From assembly GCF_900100795.1 (NCBI RefSeq), contig NZ_FNCO01000003.1:468876-532875 (forward strand): DNA of 64,000 nucleotides, written 5' to 3'. Position numbers and translations under genes: made by a program. The notes under the pieces were generated by a model. The model saw only the letters and a list, made by a program, of their open reading frames with translations. It did no database searches and was not told the origin of the DNA. Positions 18,220 through 27,530 of this stretch are shown here, piece after piece (within the stretch, counting starts at the first letter, position 1; each line of letters begins with the position of its first letter). This stretch comes from Pseudomonas abietaniphila (GTDB lineage: Bacteria > Pseudomonadota > Gammaproteobacteria > Pseudomonadales > Pseudomonadaceae).

Positions 18220-19173
18220 ATGAAACCTGAAATCCTCCAGCTAAGCCCGATTCTGATTCCGGACGTCAACGCGAAGCTGAACGCGCTGTACACCGTACGC
18301 CCTTATTTTCAGCAGACCGACAAGGCGGCGTATTTGCGTGAACATGGCCCCAACATCCGTGGCGTGGTCACCGGCGGCCATACCGGCATCAAGCGCGAGG
18401 TGCTGGAGCAGTTGCCGAAGGTGGAAGTGATCGCGGTCAATGGCGTCGGCACTGACGCGGTGGACCTGGGCTATGCCCGTGATCGCGGCATTCGTGTCAC
18501 CGCCACCATCGGCGCACTCACCGAAGACGTGGCCGACCTTGCGATCGGCCTGCTCATCTCCGCGTGCCGAGGGCTCGGAACGGGAGATCGTTATGTGCGT
18601 TCCGGCGAATGGGCCAGGACTGCAACGCCGTTGGTGCCACTGCCGCTGGCGCGCCAGTTCAGCGGCATGCGCATCGGCATTGTCGGGCTCGGGCGGGTAG
18701 GGCGTGCGGTTGCCACGCGTGCGGCGGCGTTTGGCTGCCCCATCAGCTACACCGACCTCAACACCATGAGCGATGTGCCGTACACCTTCGTCAGTGACCT
18801 GGTGGAGTTGGCGCGTCAAAGCGACGCCTTGATCGTGGCGGCCGCCGCCGACAACGCCAAGGGCATCATCAACGCCAAGGTGCTGCAAGCCTTGGGCGCG
18901 GAGGGCTACCTGATCAACGTGGCGCGGGGCAGTCTGGTGAACGAACCGGACCTGATCGCAGCGCTGGAATCCGGATCGATTGCCGGTGCCGGGCTGGATG
19001 TGTTCGTCGAAGAGCCGAACGTGCCGGACGTGTTGTTCGGCCTTGAAACCGTGGTGCTGCAGCCTCACCGTGCCAGCGCGACCGTGCAGACGCGCACGCG
19101 CATGGGCGAAATGGTGCTGGCGAGCCTCGCGGCGGTGCTTGCGGGCCAAGAGCCGGTGGGCGCCGTCGCTTGA
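18220..19173 (+). CDS. D-isomer-specific 2-hydroxyacid dehydrogenase (glyoxylate/hydroxypyruvate-reductase-like)
   Basis: A 317-residue NAD(P)-dependent dehydrogenase with the Rossmann motif 'GIVGLGRVGRAVA' near residue 155 and the catalytic triad Arg ('NVARGSLVN', about 235), Glu ('FVEEPNVP', about 264) and His ('LQPHRAS', about 281). The ATG at 18220 is chosen. In-frame starts at 18184 (TTG, inside the SDR) and 18205 (ATG) would add 5-12 residues with no better ribosome site. It reduces a 2-keto acid or oxidises a D-2-hydroxy acid; the substrate is unknown. Confidence 0.87.
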   Translation: MKPEILQLSPILIPDVNAKLNALYTVRPYFQQTDKAAYLREHGPNIRGVVTGGHTGIKREVLEQLPKVEVIAVNGVGTDAVDLGYARDRGIRVTATIGALTEDVADLAIGLLISACRGLGTGDRYVRSGEWARTATPLVPLPLARQFSGMRIGIVGLGRVGRAVATRAAAFGCPISYTDLNTMSDVPYTFVSDLVELARQSDALIVAAAADNAKGIINAKVLQALGAEGYLINVARGSLVNEPDLIAALESGSIAGAGLDVFVEEPNVPDVLFGLETVVLQPHRASATVQTRTRMGEMVLASLAAVLAGQEPVGAVA

Positions 19174-19295
19174 AGGGTCGGTTGAGAGGGGGTTGATCGT
19201 GTCGGCTGCGCAGGGCTTCAACGGTTTGCGTAGCCGGATAATCAGCTAGAATCCGCGACACGGTTTTTCCCTATCTTTGTCGCGGGAGCGCTCGC

Positions 19296-19757
19296 TTGAA
19301 ACTCTGGACCCTGCTGTTCATCGCTTTGCTTCCTTTCGCCGCCAATGCGGTGGAAGTCGGCGACACACTTGCCCCCTGGACCTTGCTCGACCAGTACGAC
19401 CAGCCCTACACGTTCGGCAACGATGCGCAGATTCTGTTGGTCGCGCGCAGCATGGACGCGGCGAAAATCGTCAACGGTGCATTGCAGGACACGCCCAAGA
19501 CGTTTCTTGAGTCGCGCCATGCGGTGTTCGTCGCCGACATCCAGAAGATGCCGGCCATTATCGCGAAAATGTTTGCCGTCCCTGCGATGCGCGCCTATTC
19601 CTATCGCGTGATGCTGGATCGCGAGTCACGCGTCGTGCCGCGCTATTCCGGCGATGTGGATAAGGTGCTCATGCTCAAGCTGCACAACGGCAAGGTCGTC
19701 AGCCAGGCGCAGTTCGACAGTTCAGAATCCCTGCGTGGCGCTCTCACACAGCCCTGA
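19296..19757 (+). CDS. Small periplasmic thioredoxin-fold-like protein of unknown function
   Basis: A 153-residue secreted protein: signal peptide 'MKLWTLLFIALLPFAANA' with a cleavage site after ANA, then a mature part beginning VEVGDTLAPWTLLDQYDQPY, which resembles the opening of peroxiredoxin/thioredoxin-like folds but lacks a CxxC. The start is TTG: GGGAG lies 8 bases upstream and the signal peptide begins exactly there. Pseudomonas homologues carry names such as FAD/FMN-containing dehydrogenase, which nothing in the sequence supports. It converges on a LysR gene 6 bases away. Confidence 0.7.
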   Translation: MKLWTLLFIALLPFAANAVEVGDTLAPWTLLDQYDQPYTFGNDAQILLVARSMDAAKIVNGALQDTPKTFLESRHAVFVADIQKMPAIIAKMFAVPAMRAYSYRVMLDRESRVVPRYSGDVDKVLMLKLHNGKVVSQAQFDSSESLRGALTQP

Positions 19758-19763
19758 GTCGCC

Positions 19764-20663
19764 TCAAAAGCCAGCGGTGCCCAGCGCCAGTTCCGCCACC
19801 AGAAAATCAATGAACGCCCGCGTTTTCATCGGCACCCGGCGTGCCGATGGATACACCGCATTCACCGAAATCGCGGGCGCCTCCCATTCGCACAGCACTG
19901 GTTTCAATCGCCCGTCGGCCACGGCCCGTTCGACGATGAAGTTCGGCAGCAACGCGATGCCCATTCCCGAGACAGCCGCTTGCGCCAGGATGTCCCCGTT
20001 GTTCGCGTGCAACGGCCCGCTCACGGTCACACGCTGGGTTTCCTTGCCGTTGCACAATTGCAGGCTGATGCCGCTCTGCAGATAGCCGTAACTCAGGAAT
20101 TTGTGGTTGCTCAGGTCCTTTGGCGACTGCGGTACGCCCTCTTTGGCGAGATACGCCGGGGAGGCGACCATGACCCGTGGCGCTGGCGCCAACGCGCGCG
20201 CGACCATTGATGAGTCCGGCAGGCTGGCGATCCGGATCGTCACGTCAAACCCGCCCTTCACCGGGTCCACCTGCTGGTCACTCAACACCACTTGCAGTTC
20301 GACGTTGGGGTGACGCTCGTTGAACAGCGGGATCAGCGGGCCCAGGCGGCTAAGCCCGAAAGACATTGGCGCGTTGACACGTAACACGCCCCGAATCTCA
20401 CCCATCCCGGTACGCGCTCGCTGTTCGGCCTCGTCCAGAGAGGCGATGACATCACGACAGGCGTCGTAGTACTCGGCGCCTGCTTCTGTCAGGTGCAGGC
20501 TGCGCGTCGTCCGTTGGAGAAGCTGTACGCCAATGGCTTCCTCCAGTGCCTGAATCTGTTTGCTGACTTTCGAGCGTGGTACGTCCAGCGCACGGGCGGC
20601 CGCGGCAAAGCCATTGGCGCCGACGGTGGCGACAAAAGCACGCATGCATTCGATACGGTCCAT
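19764..20663 (-). CDS. LysR-family regulator
   Basis: A 299-residue LysR protein of the DmlR/YafC type: 'MDRIECMRAFVATVGANGFA' opening, HTH about residues 18-37 ('ARALDVPRSKVSKQIQALE'), then the binding domain. The start at 20663 is chosen because AGGGA lies 5 bases upstream; the frame continues upstream without similarity. It is divergent from an isochorismatase-family hydrolase across 167 bases, its likely target. Confidence 0.87.
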   Translation of the reverse strand: MDRIECMRAFVATVGANGFAAAARALDVPRSKVSKQIQALEEAIGVQLLQRTTRSLHLTEAGAEYYDACRDVIASLDEAEQRARTGMGEIRGVLRVNAPMSFGLSRLGPLIPLFNERHPNVELQVVLSDQQVDPVKGGFDVTIRIASLPDSSMVARALAPAPRVMVASPAYLAKEGVPQSPKDLSNHKFLSYGYLQSGISLQLCNGKETQRVTVSGPLHANNGDILAQAAVSGMGIALLPNFIVERAVADGRLKPVLCEWEAPAISVNAVYPSARRVPMKTRAFIDFLVAELALGTAGF

Positions 20664-20830
20664 TAACGTCCCTAATATGGAAACAATGAGTCTCAATTCT
20701 ATGGGATTGTTCCAAGGTCGACCAGTCCGTACATTTACTCCCAAGCCAGCAAGCAAACAGCTCAACGGGCAGACCCACGAGCCAGAGCGGCTAACCCCTA
20801 CTGACTTTTCGACATCTAAAGGAACATGCC

Positions 20831-21475
20831 ATGTCTATCCGCGAACTGCTGAACCCAACCAACTCTGCTCTGATCCTGATCGACCATCAGCCGCAAATGG
20901 CCTTCGGCGTGCAGTCGATCGATCGTCAAACACTGAAGAACAACACGGTCGGCCTGGCCAAAGCCGCCAAGATCTTCAACGTACCGACGATCTTCACCTC
21001 GGTTGAAACCAAGAGCTTCAGCGGCTACATCTGGCCTGAACTGCTGGCGGTACACCCGGAGCAACAGCCCATCGAACGCACCTCGATGAACTCCTGGGAA
21101 GACAAGAAGTTGGTAGAGGCGGTCAAGGCGACCGGCCGCAAGAAACTGATCATCGCAGCACTGTGGACCGAGGTCTGCCTGAACTTCCCGACGCTGGACG
21201 CCCTGGCTGAAGGCTACGAGGTGTACATCGTCACCGACGCCTCGGGTGGCACGACCAAAGAAGCACACGACATGTCGGTGCAGCGCATGATTCAGGCGGG
21301 CGCGGTCCCCGTGACCTGGCAACAAGTCCTGCTCGAGTTCCAGCGCGACTGGGCACACAAGGAAACCTACGAAGCGGTCATGCAACTGGTCCTGGAGCAC
21401 AGCGGCGCTTACGGCATGGGTGTCGACTACGCCTACACCATGGTTCACGGCGCACCGCAGCGTAAGCTCGACTGA
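20831..21475 (+). CDS. YcaC-like isochorismatase-family hydrolase
   Basis: A 214-residue cysteine hydrolase. The catalytic Asp18 ('ILIDHQPQM') and nucleophilic Cys near residue 116 ('ALWTEVCLNF') are visible; the rest follows the YcaC pattern ('VTDASGGTTKEAHDMSVQRM', 'AGAVPVTWQQVLLE'). YcaC proteins form octamers and their substrate is not established. AAAGGA lies 7 bases before the ATG. It is a single gene divergent from the LysR regulator and closed by a hairpin. Confidence 0.88.
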   Translation: MSIRELLNPTNSALILIDHQPQMAFGVQSIDRQTLKNNTVGLAKAAKIFNVPTIFTSVETKSFSGYIWPELLAVHPEQQPIERTSMNSWEDKKLVEAVKATGRKKLIIAALWTEVCLNFPTLDALAEGYEVYIVTDASGGTTKEAHDMSVQRMIQAGAVPVTWQQVLLEFQRDWAHKETYEAVMQLVLEHSGAYGMGVDYAYTMVHGAPQRKLD

Positions 21476-21500
21476 TCTGCAAAAAAGTTGATCACTGAAG

Positions 21501-21540
21501 CACCCGATCGGGCGAATAAATACGCTCCATCGGGTGTTTT
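21501..21540 (+). terminator. Terminator after the YcaC-like gene
   Basis: CACCCGAT (21501-21508) pairs with ATCGGGTG (21529-21536), loop of 20 bases, then TTTTTGG. Confidence 0.6.
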
Positions 21541-21611
21541 TGGTTTGGACACGCAGACTGTTTTAGCAGGAGTAGACTGCTTCTTATCCGAACCCAGAAG
21601 AGCCCTTCATC

Positions 21612-22298
21612 ATGATCGGAACCCAAGTGCTCACCTCGCAAACCATGATCCTCGCCTGGTTCTTTTATGTGCCCCTGCTGCTGTGGGCGGTGTGGCGCTG
21701 TCCTTGGGTTGAACTATTCAGCGATACGCGACGCCAGCACCTGCTGTTCGGCACGGTGTTCGCGTTGTTTCTGCTGTGGTTGATGCGCCGGGACTTCGAC
21801 ACCGGCGTTTCGTACCACCTCCTGGGCATGACCGCCGTCACCTTGTTGCTGGGCTGGCCGTTGGCGATCGTCGGCGGGTTGATTGCTCAGCTTGGGCTGT
21901 TGGCGATGGGGCGTCAGGACTTGGCGTCGCTTGGGGTCAACGGTCTGTTGTTGGTCGTGATGCCGGTGTTGATCACCGAAGGCTGCTCGCTGATTGTCGA
22001 GCGAGCCCAACCAAAAAATCCGTTTACCTACATCTTCTGCTCAGGATTCTTTGCCGCGGCACTGGTCGCGCTGGCGTGCGTATTGGTCGCCATGGGGGTG
22101 CTGTGGTTCGACGGGCTGTTTGCGATGCCGGAATGGCTGGGAGATTTCATCGGCTATCTCTGGCTGATCATCTTCCCCGAGGCCTTTATCAACGGGATGA
22201 TCGTCACCGCCCTGGTGGTGTTCTGCCCCGAGTGGCTGGAAACGTTCAACCGCACGCGTTACCTGTCCGAGCCGTGGAGCGATGATGGGGATACTTAA
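21612..22298 (+). CDS. CbiM-like energy-coupling permease (membrane protein)
   Basis: A 228-residue integral membrane protein with about six hydrophobic helices, matching the stand-alone proteobacterial branch of the CbiM/energy-coupling-factor permease family (PF01891). No CbiQ/CbiO/CbiN partner is nearby, so a cobalt uptake role is unproven. The C-terminal soluble tail 'EWLETFNRTRYLSEPWSDD' is typical of the Pseudomonas versions. AGAAGAG lies upstream of the ATG. Confidence 0.75.
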   Translation: MIGTQVLTSQTMILAWFFYVPLLLWAVWRCPWVELFSDTRRQHLLFGTVFALFLLWLMRRDFDTGVSYHLLGMTAVTLLLGWPLAIVGGLIAQLGLLAMGRQDLASLGVNGLLLVVMPVLITEGCSLIVERAQPKNPFTYIFCSGFFAAALVALACVLVAMGVLWFDGLFAMPEWLGDFIGYLWLIIFPEAFINGMIVTALVVFCPEWLETFNRTRYLSEPWSDDGDT

Positions 22299-22379
22299 AG
22301 TTCTTTGGACGCAAGCCGGCTTGCTGCGAGCTGCAATCGGGCGAATGCGATATGTCAGATACTGACGCCACGCATTACC

Positions 22380-22565
22380 TGTGGGAGCGAGCTTGCTCGC
22401 GAATGCGGTATGTCTTACACATCATTGGTAACTGACCCACCGCATTCGCTGCCCTCGTAACCTCGGACGTCTCCTACAGGGTCCGAGTTGTCAGTGAGCG
22501 GGTCGTCAGTCAGTCGGGGATTCGATCAATGCTGCCGTGGATCGAAATCACCGGGAAGCAACTCG
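22380..22565. repeat. Tandem duplication, copy A (contains a decayed tail of yacG)
   Basis: A 186-base unit starting TGTGGGAGCGAGCTTGCTCG that matches copy B over nearly its whole length. Its right end (about 22523-22565, minus strand) still encodes [16 protein letters not shown], a diverged copy of the yacG C-terminus. Small indels separate the copies. Confidence 0.8.
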
Positions 22566-22572
22566 CATTACG

Positions 22573-22743
22573 TGTAGGAGCCGGCTTGCTGGCGAATGCG
22601 GTACGTCTTACACATCATTGTTAACTGACCCACCGCATTCGCTGCCCTCGTAACCTCGGACGTCTCCTACAGGTCCTAGGTCGTCAGTCTGTTCTGGGCT
22701 CGATCAATGCTGCCGCGGATCGAAATCACCCGAAAACAACTCG
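22573..22743. repeat. Tandem duplication, copy B (overlaps the real yacG 3' end)
   Basis: A 171-base unit starting TGTAGGAGCCGGCTTGCTGG. The middle, from ACACATCATTG to ACGTCTCCTACAGG, is almost identical to copy A. The right end is the authentic yacG 3' end ([16 protein letters not shown]). Confidence 0.8.
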
Positions 22744-22910
22744 TCCTCAGCGTCTGGCGCCACGGGAATCGCATGTTCTTCCGACGCCCAGGCGCCCAGG
22801 TCGATCAGCTTGCAGCGGTCCGAACAGAACGGCCGGAATTTGCTCTCCGGCGTCCATTCCACCGGGGCTCCGCAGGTTGGACAATCGACGGTCATTGGTT
22901 GGCTCATCAT
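22704..22910 (-). CDS. yacG: DNA gyrase inhibitor / zinc-binding protein YacG
   Basis: A 68-residue protein with the YacG treble-clef zinc site: CPTC near residue 10 and CSDRC near residue 29, followed by '[11 protein letters not shown]'. YacG binds GyrB and inhibits gyrase in E. coli. Its ATG overlaps the coaE stop (ATGA), so it is translationally coupled at the end of the pilBCD-coaE-yacG operon. The C-terminal codons lie inside the tandem duplication described above. Confidence 0.95.
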   Translation of the reverse strand: MMSQPMTVDCPTCGAPVEWTPESKFRPFCSDRCKLIDLGAWASEEHAIPVAPDAEDELFSGDFDPRQH

Positions 22911-23539
22911 TGGCCTCCACGCAAAGTTAGATAAACGTGATGCAGTCGCTCGACCTCGCTTTTCAGCCAGGCCGGGTCGCTGTCATTGACGATCACATCA
23001 TCGGCGCGGCTTAGACGTTCCTCGCGGCTGGCCTGTGCCTTGAGAATCGCCCGAACCTGCGCTTCGTTGGTCTTGTCACGCAGCACTGTGCGTTCGATCT
23101 GCACCGCCTCGGGCACATCAATCACGAGCACGCGCTGGACCATCTGATGCTGCGAAGTCTCCAGCAGCAGCGGCGACACCAGAATCGCATAAGGCGATTG
23201 CGCGCGGGCCAGGTACTGCTTGATCTCCTCGCGAATCAACGGGTGCAGCAAACCTTCCAGCCAAGCCCGCTGCTGCGGATCCTTGAAGATCAGTTCGCGC
23301 AACGCTGCACGGTTCAGCGTGCCGTCGGTCTGCAACACGCCCGCGCCGAAGTGCTCGGCAATTTGCGCGAGGGCAGGGCGCCCCGGCTCCACCACCCAGC
23401 GGGCCGCGTTATCGGCGTCCACCAGATGAATGCCCAGGTCGACAAAGCACTGCGCAGCCGCACTCTTGCCACTGCCAATGCCGCCAGTGAGGCCAAGAAT
23501 CCAGGGTTTTGTAGCGGGTTGTGGTTCGGAAGCAATCAT
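22907..23539 (-). CDS. coaE: Dephospho-CoA kinase
   Basis: Last enzyme of coenzyme A synthesis; it phosphorylates the 3'-hydroxyl of dephospho-CoA with ATP. P-loop '[11 protein letters not shown]' at about residues 16-26, followed by the family's '[13 protein letters not shown]' and '[13 protein letters not shown]' LID region. At 210 residues it has normal length. Its ATG overlaps the pilD stop by four bases and its stop overlaps the yacG start, so the three genes are coupled. Confidence 0.97.
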   Translation of the reverse strand: MIASEPQPATKPWILGLTGGIGSGKSAAAQCFVDLGIHLVDADNAARWVVEPGRPALAQIAEHFGAGVLQTDGTLNRAALRELIFKDPQQRAWLEGLLHPLIREEIKQYLARAQSPYAILVSPLLLETSQHQMVQRVLVIDVPEAVQIERTVLRDKTNEAQVRAILKAQASREERLSRADDVIVNDSDPAWLKSEVERLHHVYLTLRGGQ

Positions 23540-24408
23540 CTGAAACCGGCGATCTGCAAATACGAAGTCGTTATTTGATCACCCCAGAGCAGTGCGATCC
23601 ACCCCGCGATGGCCAGATAAGGACCGAAGGGGATCGGCGTGCTGGTTTCGACGTTGCGCATGCGCAGCAAAATCAGGCCCAACACTGCACCGACAATCGA
23701 AGACAAAAGAATCGTCAGCGGCAAAATCTGCCAGCCGCCCCAGGCGCCAAGCATCGCCAGCAACTTGAAATCGCCGTAGCCCATGCCTTCCTTGCCGGTG
23801 ATCAGCTTGAACAGCCAAAACACACACCACAACGCCAGATACCCGAAGACCGCGCCCCACAACGCATCGGTCAGCGAAGCAAACAGCCCGAAGGCATTGA
23901 CGATCAGCCCCAGCCACAACAGCGGCAGCACAATCGCATCGGGCAACAGCTGGTGATCGGCATCGATCAGGCTCATCGACAGCAAGCCCCAACTCAACAG
24001 CAACACCGCCCCCGCTTGCCACCCAAACCCGAAATGCCACGCCACAAACGCTGACATCAATCCACAGGCAAACTCCACCAACGGATAACGCTTACTGATC
24101 GGCGCCTTGCAGCTCGAACACTTGCCGCCGAGGAACAGATAGCTCACCACCGGCAGATTCTCCCACGCACGGATCTTGTGAGCGCAGTGCGGGCAGCGCG
24201 AATGCGGGAGGATCAGGTTGAAGGTTTCGGTTTGCGGCTCGGCAGGCAGCTCAAGCACTTCCCGCGCCTGAACTTTCCAGTCGCGCAGCATCATCTTCGG
24301 CAGGCGGTAAACGACGACGTTGAGGAAGCTGCCGACGAGCAGGCCTAAAACGAGGGTGCATAAAATGAAGGCCAGCGGGGAGCTGGCCAAGAGGTCGAGG
24401 AGGGACAT
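23536..24408 (-). CDS. pilD: Prepilin peptidase / N-methyltransferase PilD
   Basis: Inner-membrane aspartyl protease that cleaves type IV prepilin and type II secretion pseudopilin leaders and methylates the new N-terminus. Zinc-binding CPHC and CSSC pairs lie in the cytoplasmic loop (about residues 70-100). Catalytic Asp residues sit in '[11 protein letters not shown]' and '[14 protein letters not shown]', and about eight hydrophobic helices are present. The start at 24408 ([10 protein letters not shown]) gives the usual 290 residues; the frame extends upstream into pilC without similarity. It begins one base after the pilC stop. Confidence 0.96.
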   Translation of the reverse strand: MSLLDLLASSPLAFILCTLVLGLLVGSFLNVVVYRLPKMMLRDWKVQAREVLELPAEPQTETFNLILPHSRCPHCAHKIRAWENLPVVSYLFLGGKCSSCKAPISKRYPLVEFACGLMSAFVAWHFGFGWQAGAVLLLSWGLLSMSLIDADHQLLPDAIVLPLLWLGLIVNAFGLFASLTDALWGAVFGYLALWCVFWLFKLITGKEGMGYGDFKLLAMLGAWGGWQILPLTILLSSIVGAVLGLILLRMRNVETSTPIPFGPYLAIAGWIALLWGDQITTSYLQIAGFR

Positions 24409-24409
24409 G

Positions 24410-25627
24410 TTAAACCGCGTTTCCGAGCTGGAAGATGGGGAGGTACATGGCGATGACGAGTCCGCCGACGATGACGCCAAGAACCGCCATGATGATCGGT
24501 TCCATCAGGCTGGTGAGGCTATCGACCATGTTATCGACTTCGTCTTCATAATACGTCGCCACTTTATCCAGCATCGAATCCAGTGCGCCTGACTCCTCGC
24601 CAATGGCGGTCATCTGTACCGCGAGCATTGGGAACACGCCAGTACTGCGCATGGAAAAGTTGAGCTGCATGCCTGTTGATACGTCCTGCTTGACCTTTTG
24701 CACCGCGTTTCTGAATACGACGTTCCCAGTTGCTCCTGCTACCGAGTCAAGCGCTTCAACCAGTGGTACGCCTGCCGCAAATGTGGTTGCAAGTGTCCGA
24801 GCGTACCGGGCAACAGCTGATTTAAAGAGAAGTGGACCTACCACAGGAACTTTGAGCAGTGCTCGATCAAGCCAGTTTCGGAATTTCTCCGAGCTTTTGT
24901 ACGCTCGCTTGAACAGTATGAAAGCTAATATCAACGCAGCCAGAATGATGTACCAGTAACCCTGAACGGCCTCGGAAAGTCCAACGACCATCAGCGTGAA
25001 CGCCGGCAGCTCGGCACCAAATCCAGCAAAAATGGCCTGAAATTGCGGCACCACTTTAATCAGCAGAATACCCGTAACGATAAAGGCGACAACGACGACC
25101 GCGATGGGATAAGTCATCGCTTTCTTGATCTTTGCTTTCAAGGATTCTGTCTTTTCCTTGTAGGTGGCGACACGATCAAGCAACGATTCCAGAGCACCTG
25201 CCTGCTCACCCGCGTCCACCAGGTTGCAGAAGAGGTCGTCAAAATATTCGGGTTTTTTTCTTAGTGCGGTTGCGAAGCTGTGCCCTGCGGCGACTTCTTG
25301 TTTGATATCGTCCACGAGTTTCTTCATGTTCGGATTATCTGCACCCTCGCTGATGATATCGAACGACTGCAACAGGGGGACGCCAGCCTTCATCATGGTT
25401 GCCATTTGACGGCTGAAGAACGCAATGTCCAGCGGCTTTATCTTTTTGCCTTTACCAAAGATGGACGCGGTCTTTTTCTTGACCTTGGTTGGGTTGATGC
25501 CTTGCTTGCGCAGTTGTGCTTTCACCAACGCGGGGTTATGGCCGTTGAGTTCTCCGGTAATCTTGGTGCCTTTTTTATCGAGCCCTTCCCAAGCATAAAC
25601 GCTGACTTTTACTGCTTTAGTCGCCAT
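24410..25627 (-). CDS. pilC: Type IV pilus inner-membrane platform protein PilC
   Basis: A 405-residue polytopic protein of the PilC/GspF family, which couples the PilB/PilT motors to pilin insertion and removal. Two homologous T2SSF domains are visible (about 70-195 and 270-395), each with the 'FSRQMATMMKAGVPLLQSFD' / 'YARTLATTFAAGVPLVEALD' motif and a paired hydrophobic helix region. GGA lies upstream of the ATG; it starts 2 bases after the pilB stop. Confidence 0.97.
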   Translation of the reverse strand: MATKAVKVSVYAWEGLDKKGTKITGELNGHNPALVKAQLRKQGINPTKVKKKTASIFGKGKKIKPLDIAFFSRQMATMMKAGVPLLQSFDIISEGADNPNMKKLVDDIKQEVAAGHSFATALRKKPEYFDDLFCNLVDAGEQAGALESLLDRVATYKEKTESLKAKIKKAMTYPIAVVVVAFIVTGILLIKVVPQFQAIFAGFGAELPAFTLMVVGLSEAVQGYWYIILAALILAFILFKRAYKSSEKFRNWLDRALLKVPVVGPLLFKSAVARYARTLATTFAAGVPLVEALDSVAGATGNVVFRNAVQKVKQDVSTGMQLNFSMRSTGVFPMLAVQMTAIGEESGALDSMLDKVATYYEDEVDNMVDSLTSLMEPIIMAVLGVIVGGLVIAMYLPIFQLGNAV

Positions 25628-25629
25628 GT

Positions 25630-27324
25630 TCAGTCCTTGGTCACTCGATTGATTTCCTCAAGGCTGGTCAAGCCTTGCATGGCTTTCATGAGGCCTGAAG
25701 TACGTAGATCGTTGAAACCGTCCTTTCGCATCTGTGCAGAGATGTCCAGCGAATTGCCTTCTTCCATGATGATACGTTCCAGCGCGGGCGTGCTTTTCAC
25801 GACCTCATAAATGCCTACACGGCCCTTATAGCCAGCGTTGCACTGCTCGCATCCGACCGGGGAGTACAGCTTGAAAGATCCGATTTTTTCCTCAGGGAAG
25901 CCTTCGGCGATCAAGGTTTCACGAGGGATGTCGATTTCCTTTTTGCAAAACGTACATAGCTTACGGGCCAGGCGCTGAGCGATGATCAGATTGATAGCCG
26001 TCGCAATGTTGAACGCTGCAACGCCCATATGATGCAAGCGCGTCAATGTCTCCGCAGCGCTGTTGGTGTGCAGGGTGGAAAGCACCATATGGCCGGTCTG
26101 AGAAGCCTTGATCGCAATTTCTGCCGTTTCCAGATCTCGAATTTCACCGACCATGATGACATCCGGGTCCTGTCGAAGAAATGCACGCAGCGCTTGAGAG
26201 AAGTCCAGCCCTTGGCGAGGATTGACGTTGACCTGGTTGATGCCCTCCAGGTTAATTTCCACGGGGTCTTCGGCCGTTGAGATATTGATGTCTGGCGTAT
26301 TTAAAATGTTGAGACCGGTATACAACGACACCGTCTTGCCAGAACCCGTCGGCCCCGTGACGAGAATCATCCCCTGCGGCTTGCGAAGCGCTTCCAGATA
26401 CAACTCTTTCTGGTCGGCCTCGTACCCTAGCGCGTCAATGCCCATCTGAGCACTGGTGGGGTCGAGGATACGCATCACAATTTTCTCTCCCCACAAGGTG
26501 GGAAGAGTGTTGACGCGAAAATCGATCGCACGATTTTTTGAAATTCGCAGCTTGATACGACCGTCTTGCGGTTTGCGACGCTCAGAGATATCCAGCCCTG
26601 CCATCACTTTCAGGCGCGCTGCGATACGGCCAGCCAACTGCGTTGGCGGCTTGGCAACCTCATGAAGGATGCCGTCTGTGCGCAGTCGTACGCGAAAAAT
26701 CTTTTCGTAAGGCTCGAAGTGCAAGTCGGAGGAGCCGAGACGGATGGCGTCCATCAGCATCTTGTTGACGAACCGTACGACCGGCGCATCGTCGACGTCT
26801 TGAGCGCCAATCAGCGTCTCTTTGCTGTCGTCAACGGTCTCGATCTCAAGACCGAGATCGACATCAGCCATTTCCCCTAACCCGCTGTGGGTGTCGAAGA
26901 ATTTATCGATCGCGCTCGTGAGCTTCTCGTCCTCCACCAGGATCGCTTCGGTGTTCAGGCCGGTGCTGAACTGGATATCGGTAATAGCCTGGTGATTGGT
27001 AGGGTCAGAAATTCCGACAAAAAGCTTGTTGCCCCGCCGCCACAGAGGAAGCGCACAATGTTGGCGAACCAGCTTTTCGCTTACGAGGCCTTTGGGCTGG
27101 GCCTCTTTGTCCAGCGTATTAAGGTCTAGAAACGGAATGCCGAACTGGTCCGAAGCCATTTCAGCCAGAACGAGGCTGTTAACGAGTTTGTTTTGAACCA
27201 GATAGCTGACGAGAGAAAGCTTGTCCCTGCGCGCCTGTTGGTAAGCCTGCTGAGCGGCTTTTTCAGTGAGCAGTTCGGCCACGACCAATTGCTTGGCCAA
27301 ACCGGTTAGAACAACATCAGTCAT
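25630..27324 (-). CDS. pilB: Type IV pilus assembly ATPase PilB
   Basis: Cytoplasmic hexameric ATPase that powers pilus extension. N-terminal MshEN/T2SSE_N domain (about 15-150), core with Walker A GPTGSGKT (about 325), Asp box, Walker B 'DVIMVGEIRDLETAE', His box 'TGHMVLSTLHTNSA', and a tetracysteine zinc site (CTFC ... CEQC) near residues 460-500. At 564 residues it is full length. It begins the pilB-pilC-pilD-coaE-yacG operon. It has its own promoter region, since a strong terminator separates it from pilA. Confidence 0.97.
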   Translation of the reverse strand: MTDVVLTGLAKQLVVAELLTEKAAQQAYQQARRDKLSLVSYLVQNKLVNSLVLAEMASDQFGIPFLDLNTLDKEAQPKGLVSEKLVRQHCALPLWRRGNKLFVGISDPTNHQAITDIQFSTGLNTEAILVEDEKLTSAIDKFFDTHSGLGEMADVDLGLEIETVDDSKETLIGAQDVDDAPVVRFVNKMLMDAIRLGSSDLHFEPYEKIFRVRLRTDGILHEVAKPPTQLAGRIAARLKVMAGLDISERRKPQDGRIKLRISKNRAIDFRVNTLPTLWGEKIVMRILDPTSAQMGIDALGYEADQKELYLEALRKPQGMILVTGPTGSGKTVSLYTGLNILNTPDINISTAEDPVEINLEGINQVNVNPRQGLDFSQALRAFLRQDPDVIMVGEIRDLETAEIAIKASQTGHMVLSTLHTNSAAETLTRLHHMGVAAFNIATAINLIIAQRLARKLCTFCKKEIDIPRETLIAEGFPEEKIGSFKLYSPVGCEQCNAGYKGRVGIYEVVKSTPALERIIMEEGNSLDISAQMRKDGFNDLRTSGLMKAMQGLTSLEEINRVTKD

Positions 27325-27452
27325 AACACCACCAGACGCTTACAGTGGTTGGTTTATAGCGCAGTCTGGCGCCGATTCCAATCGTGGGCATTTTAAAGCG
27401 ACTCCCTGATTGCAACGGTAATTGTCCAGAGCGGGCAGGCGGTCTTGTCAGC

Positions 27453-27487
27453 AACAAAAACGCCCCACCAGGTGGGGCGTTTTTGTT
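27453..27487. terminator. Bidirectional terminator between pilA and pilB
   Basis: AAAAACGCCCCACC - A - GGTGGGGCGTTTTT, a perfect 14-bp stem with A- and T-runs, in the 206-bp gap between pilA and pilB. Confidence 0.92.
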
Positions 27488-27530
27488 CATGACGCTAGCT
27501 TCGAGAGTTATCTCAACTCTCAAATTTCTG

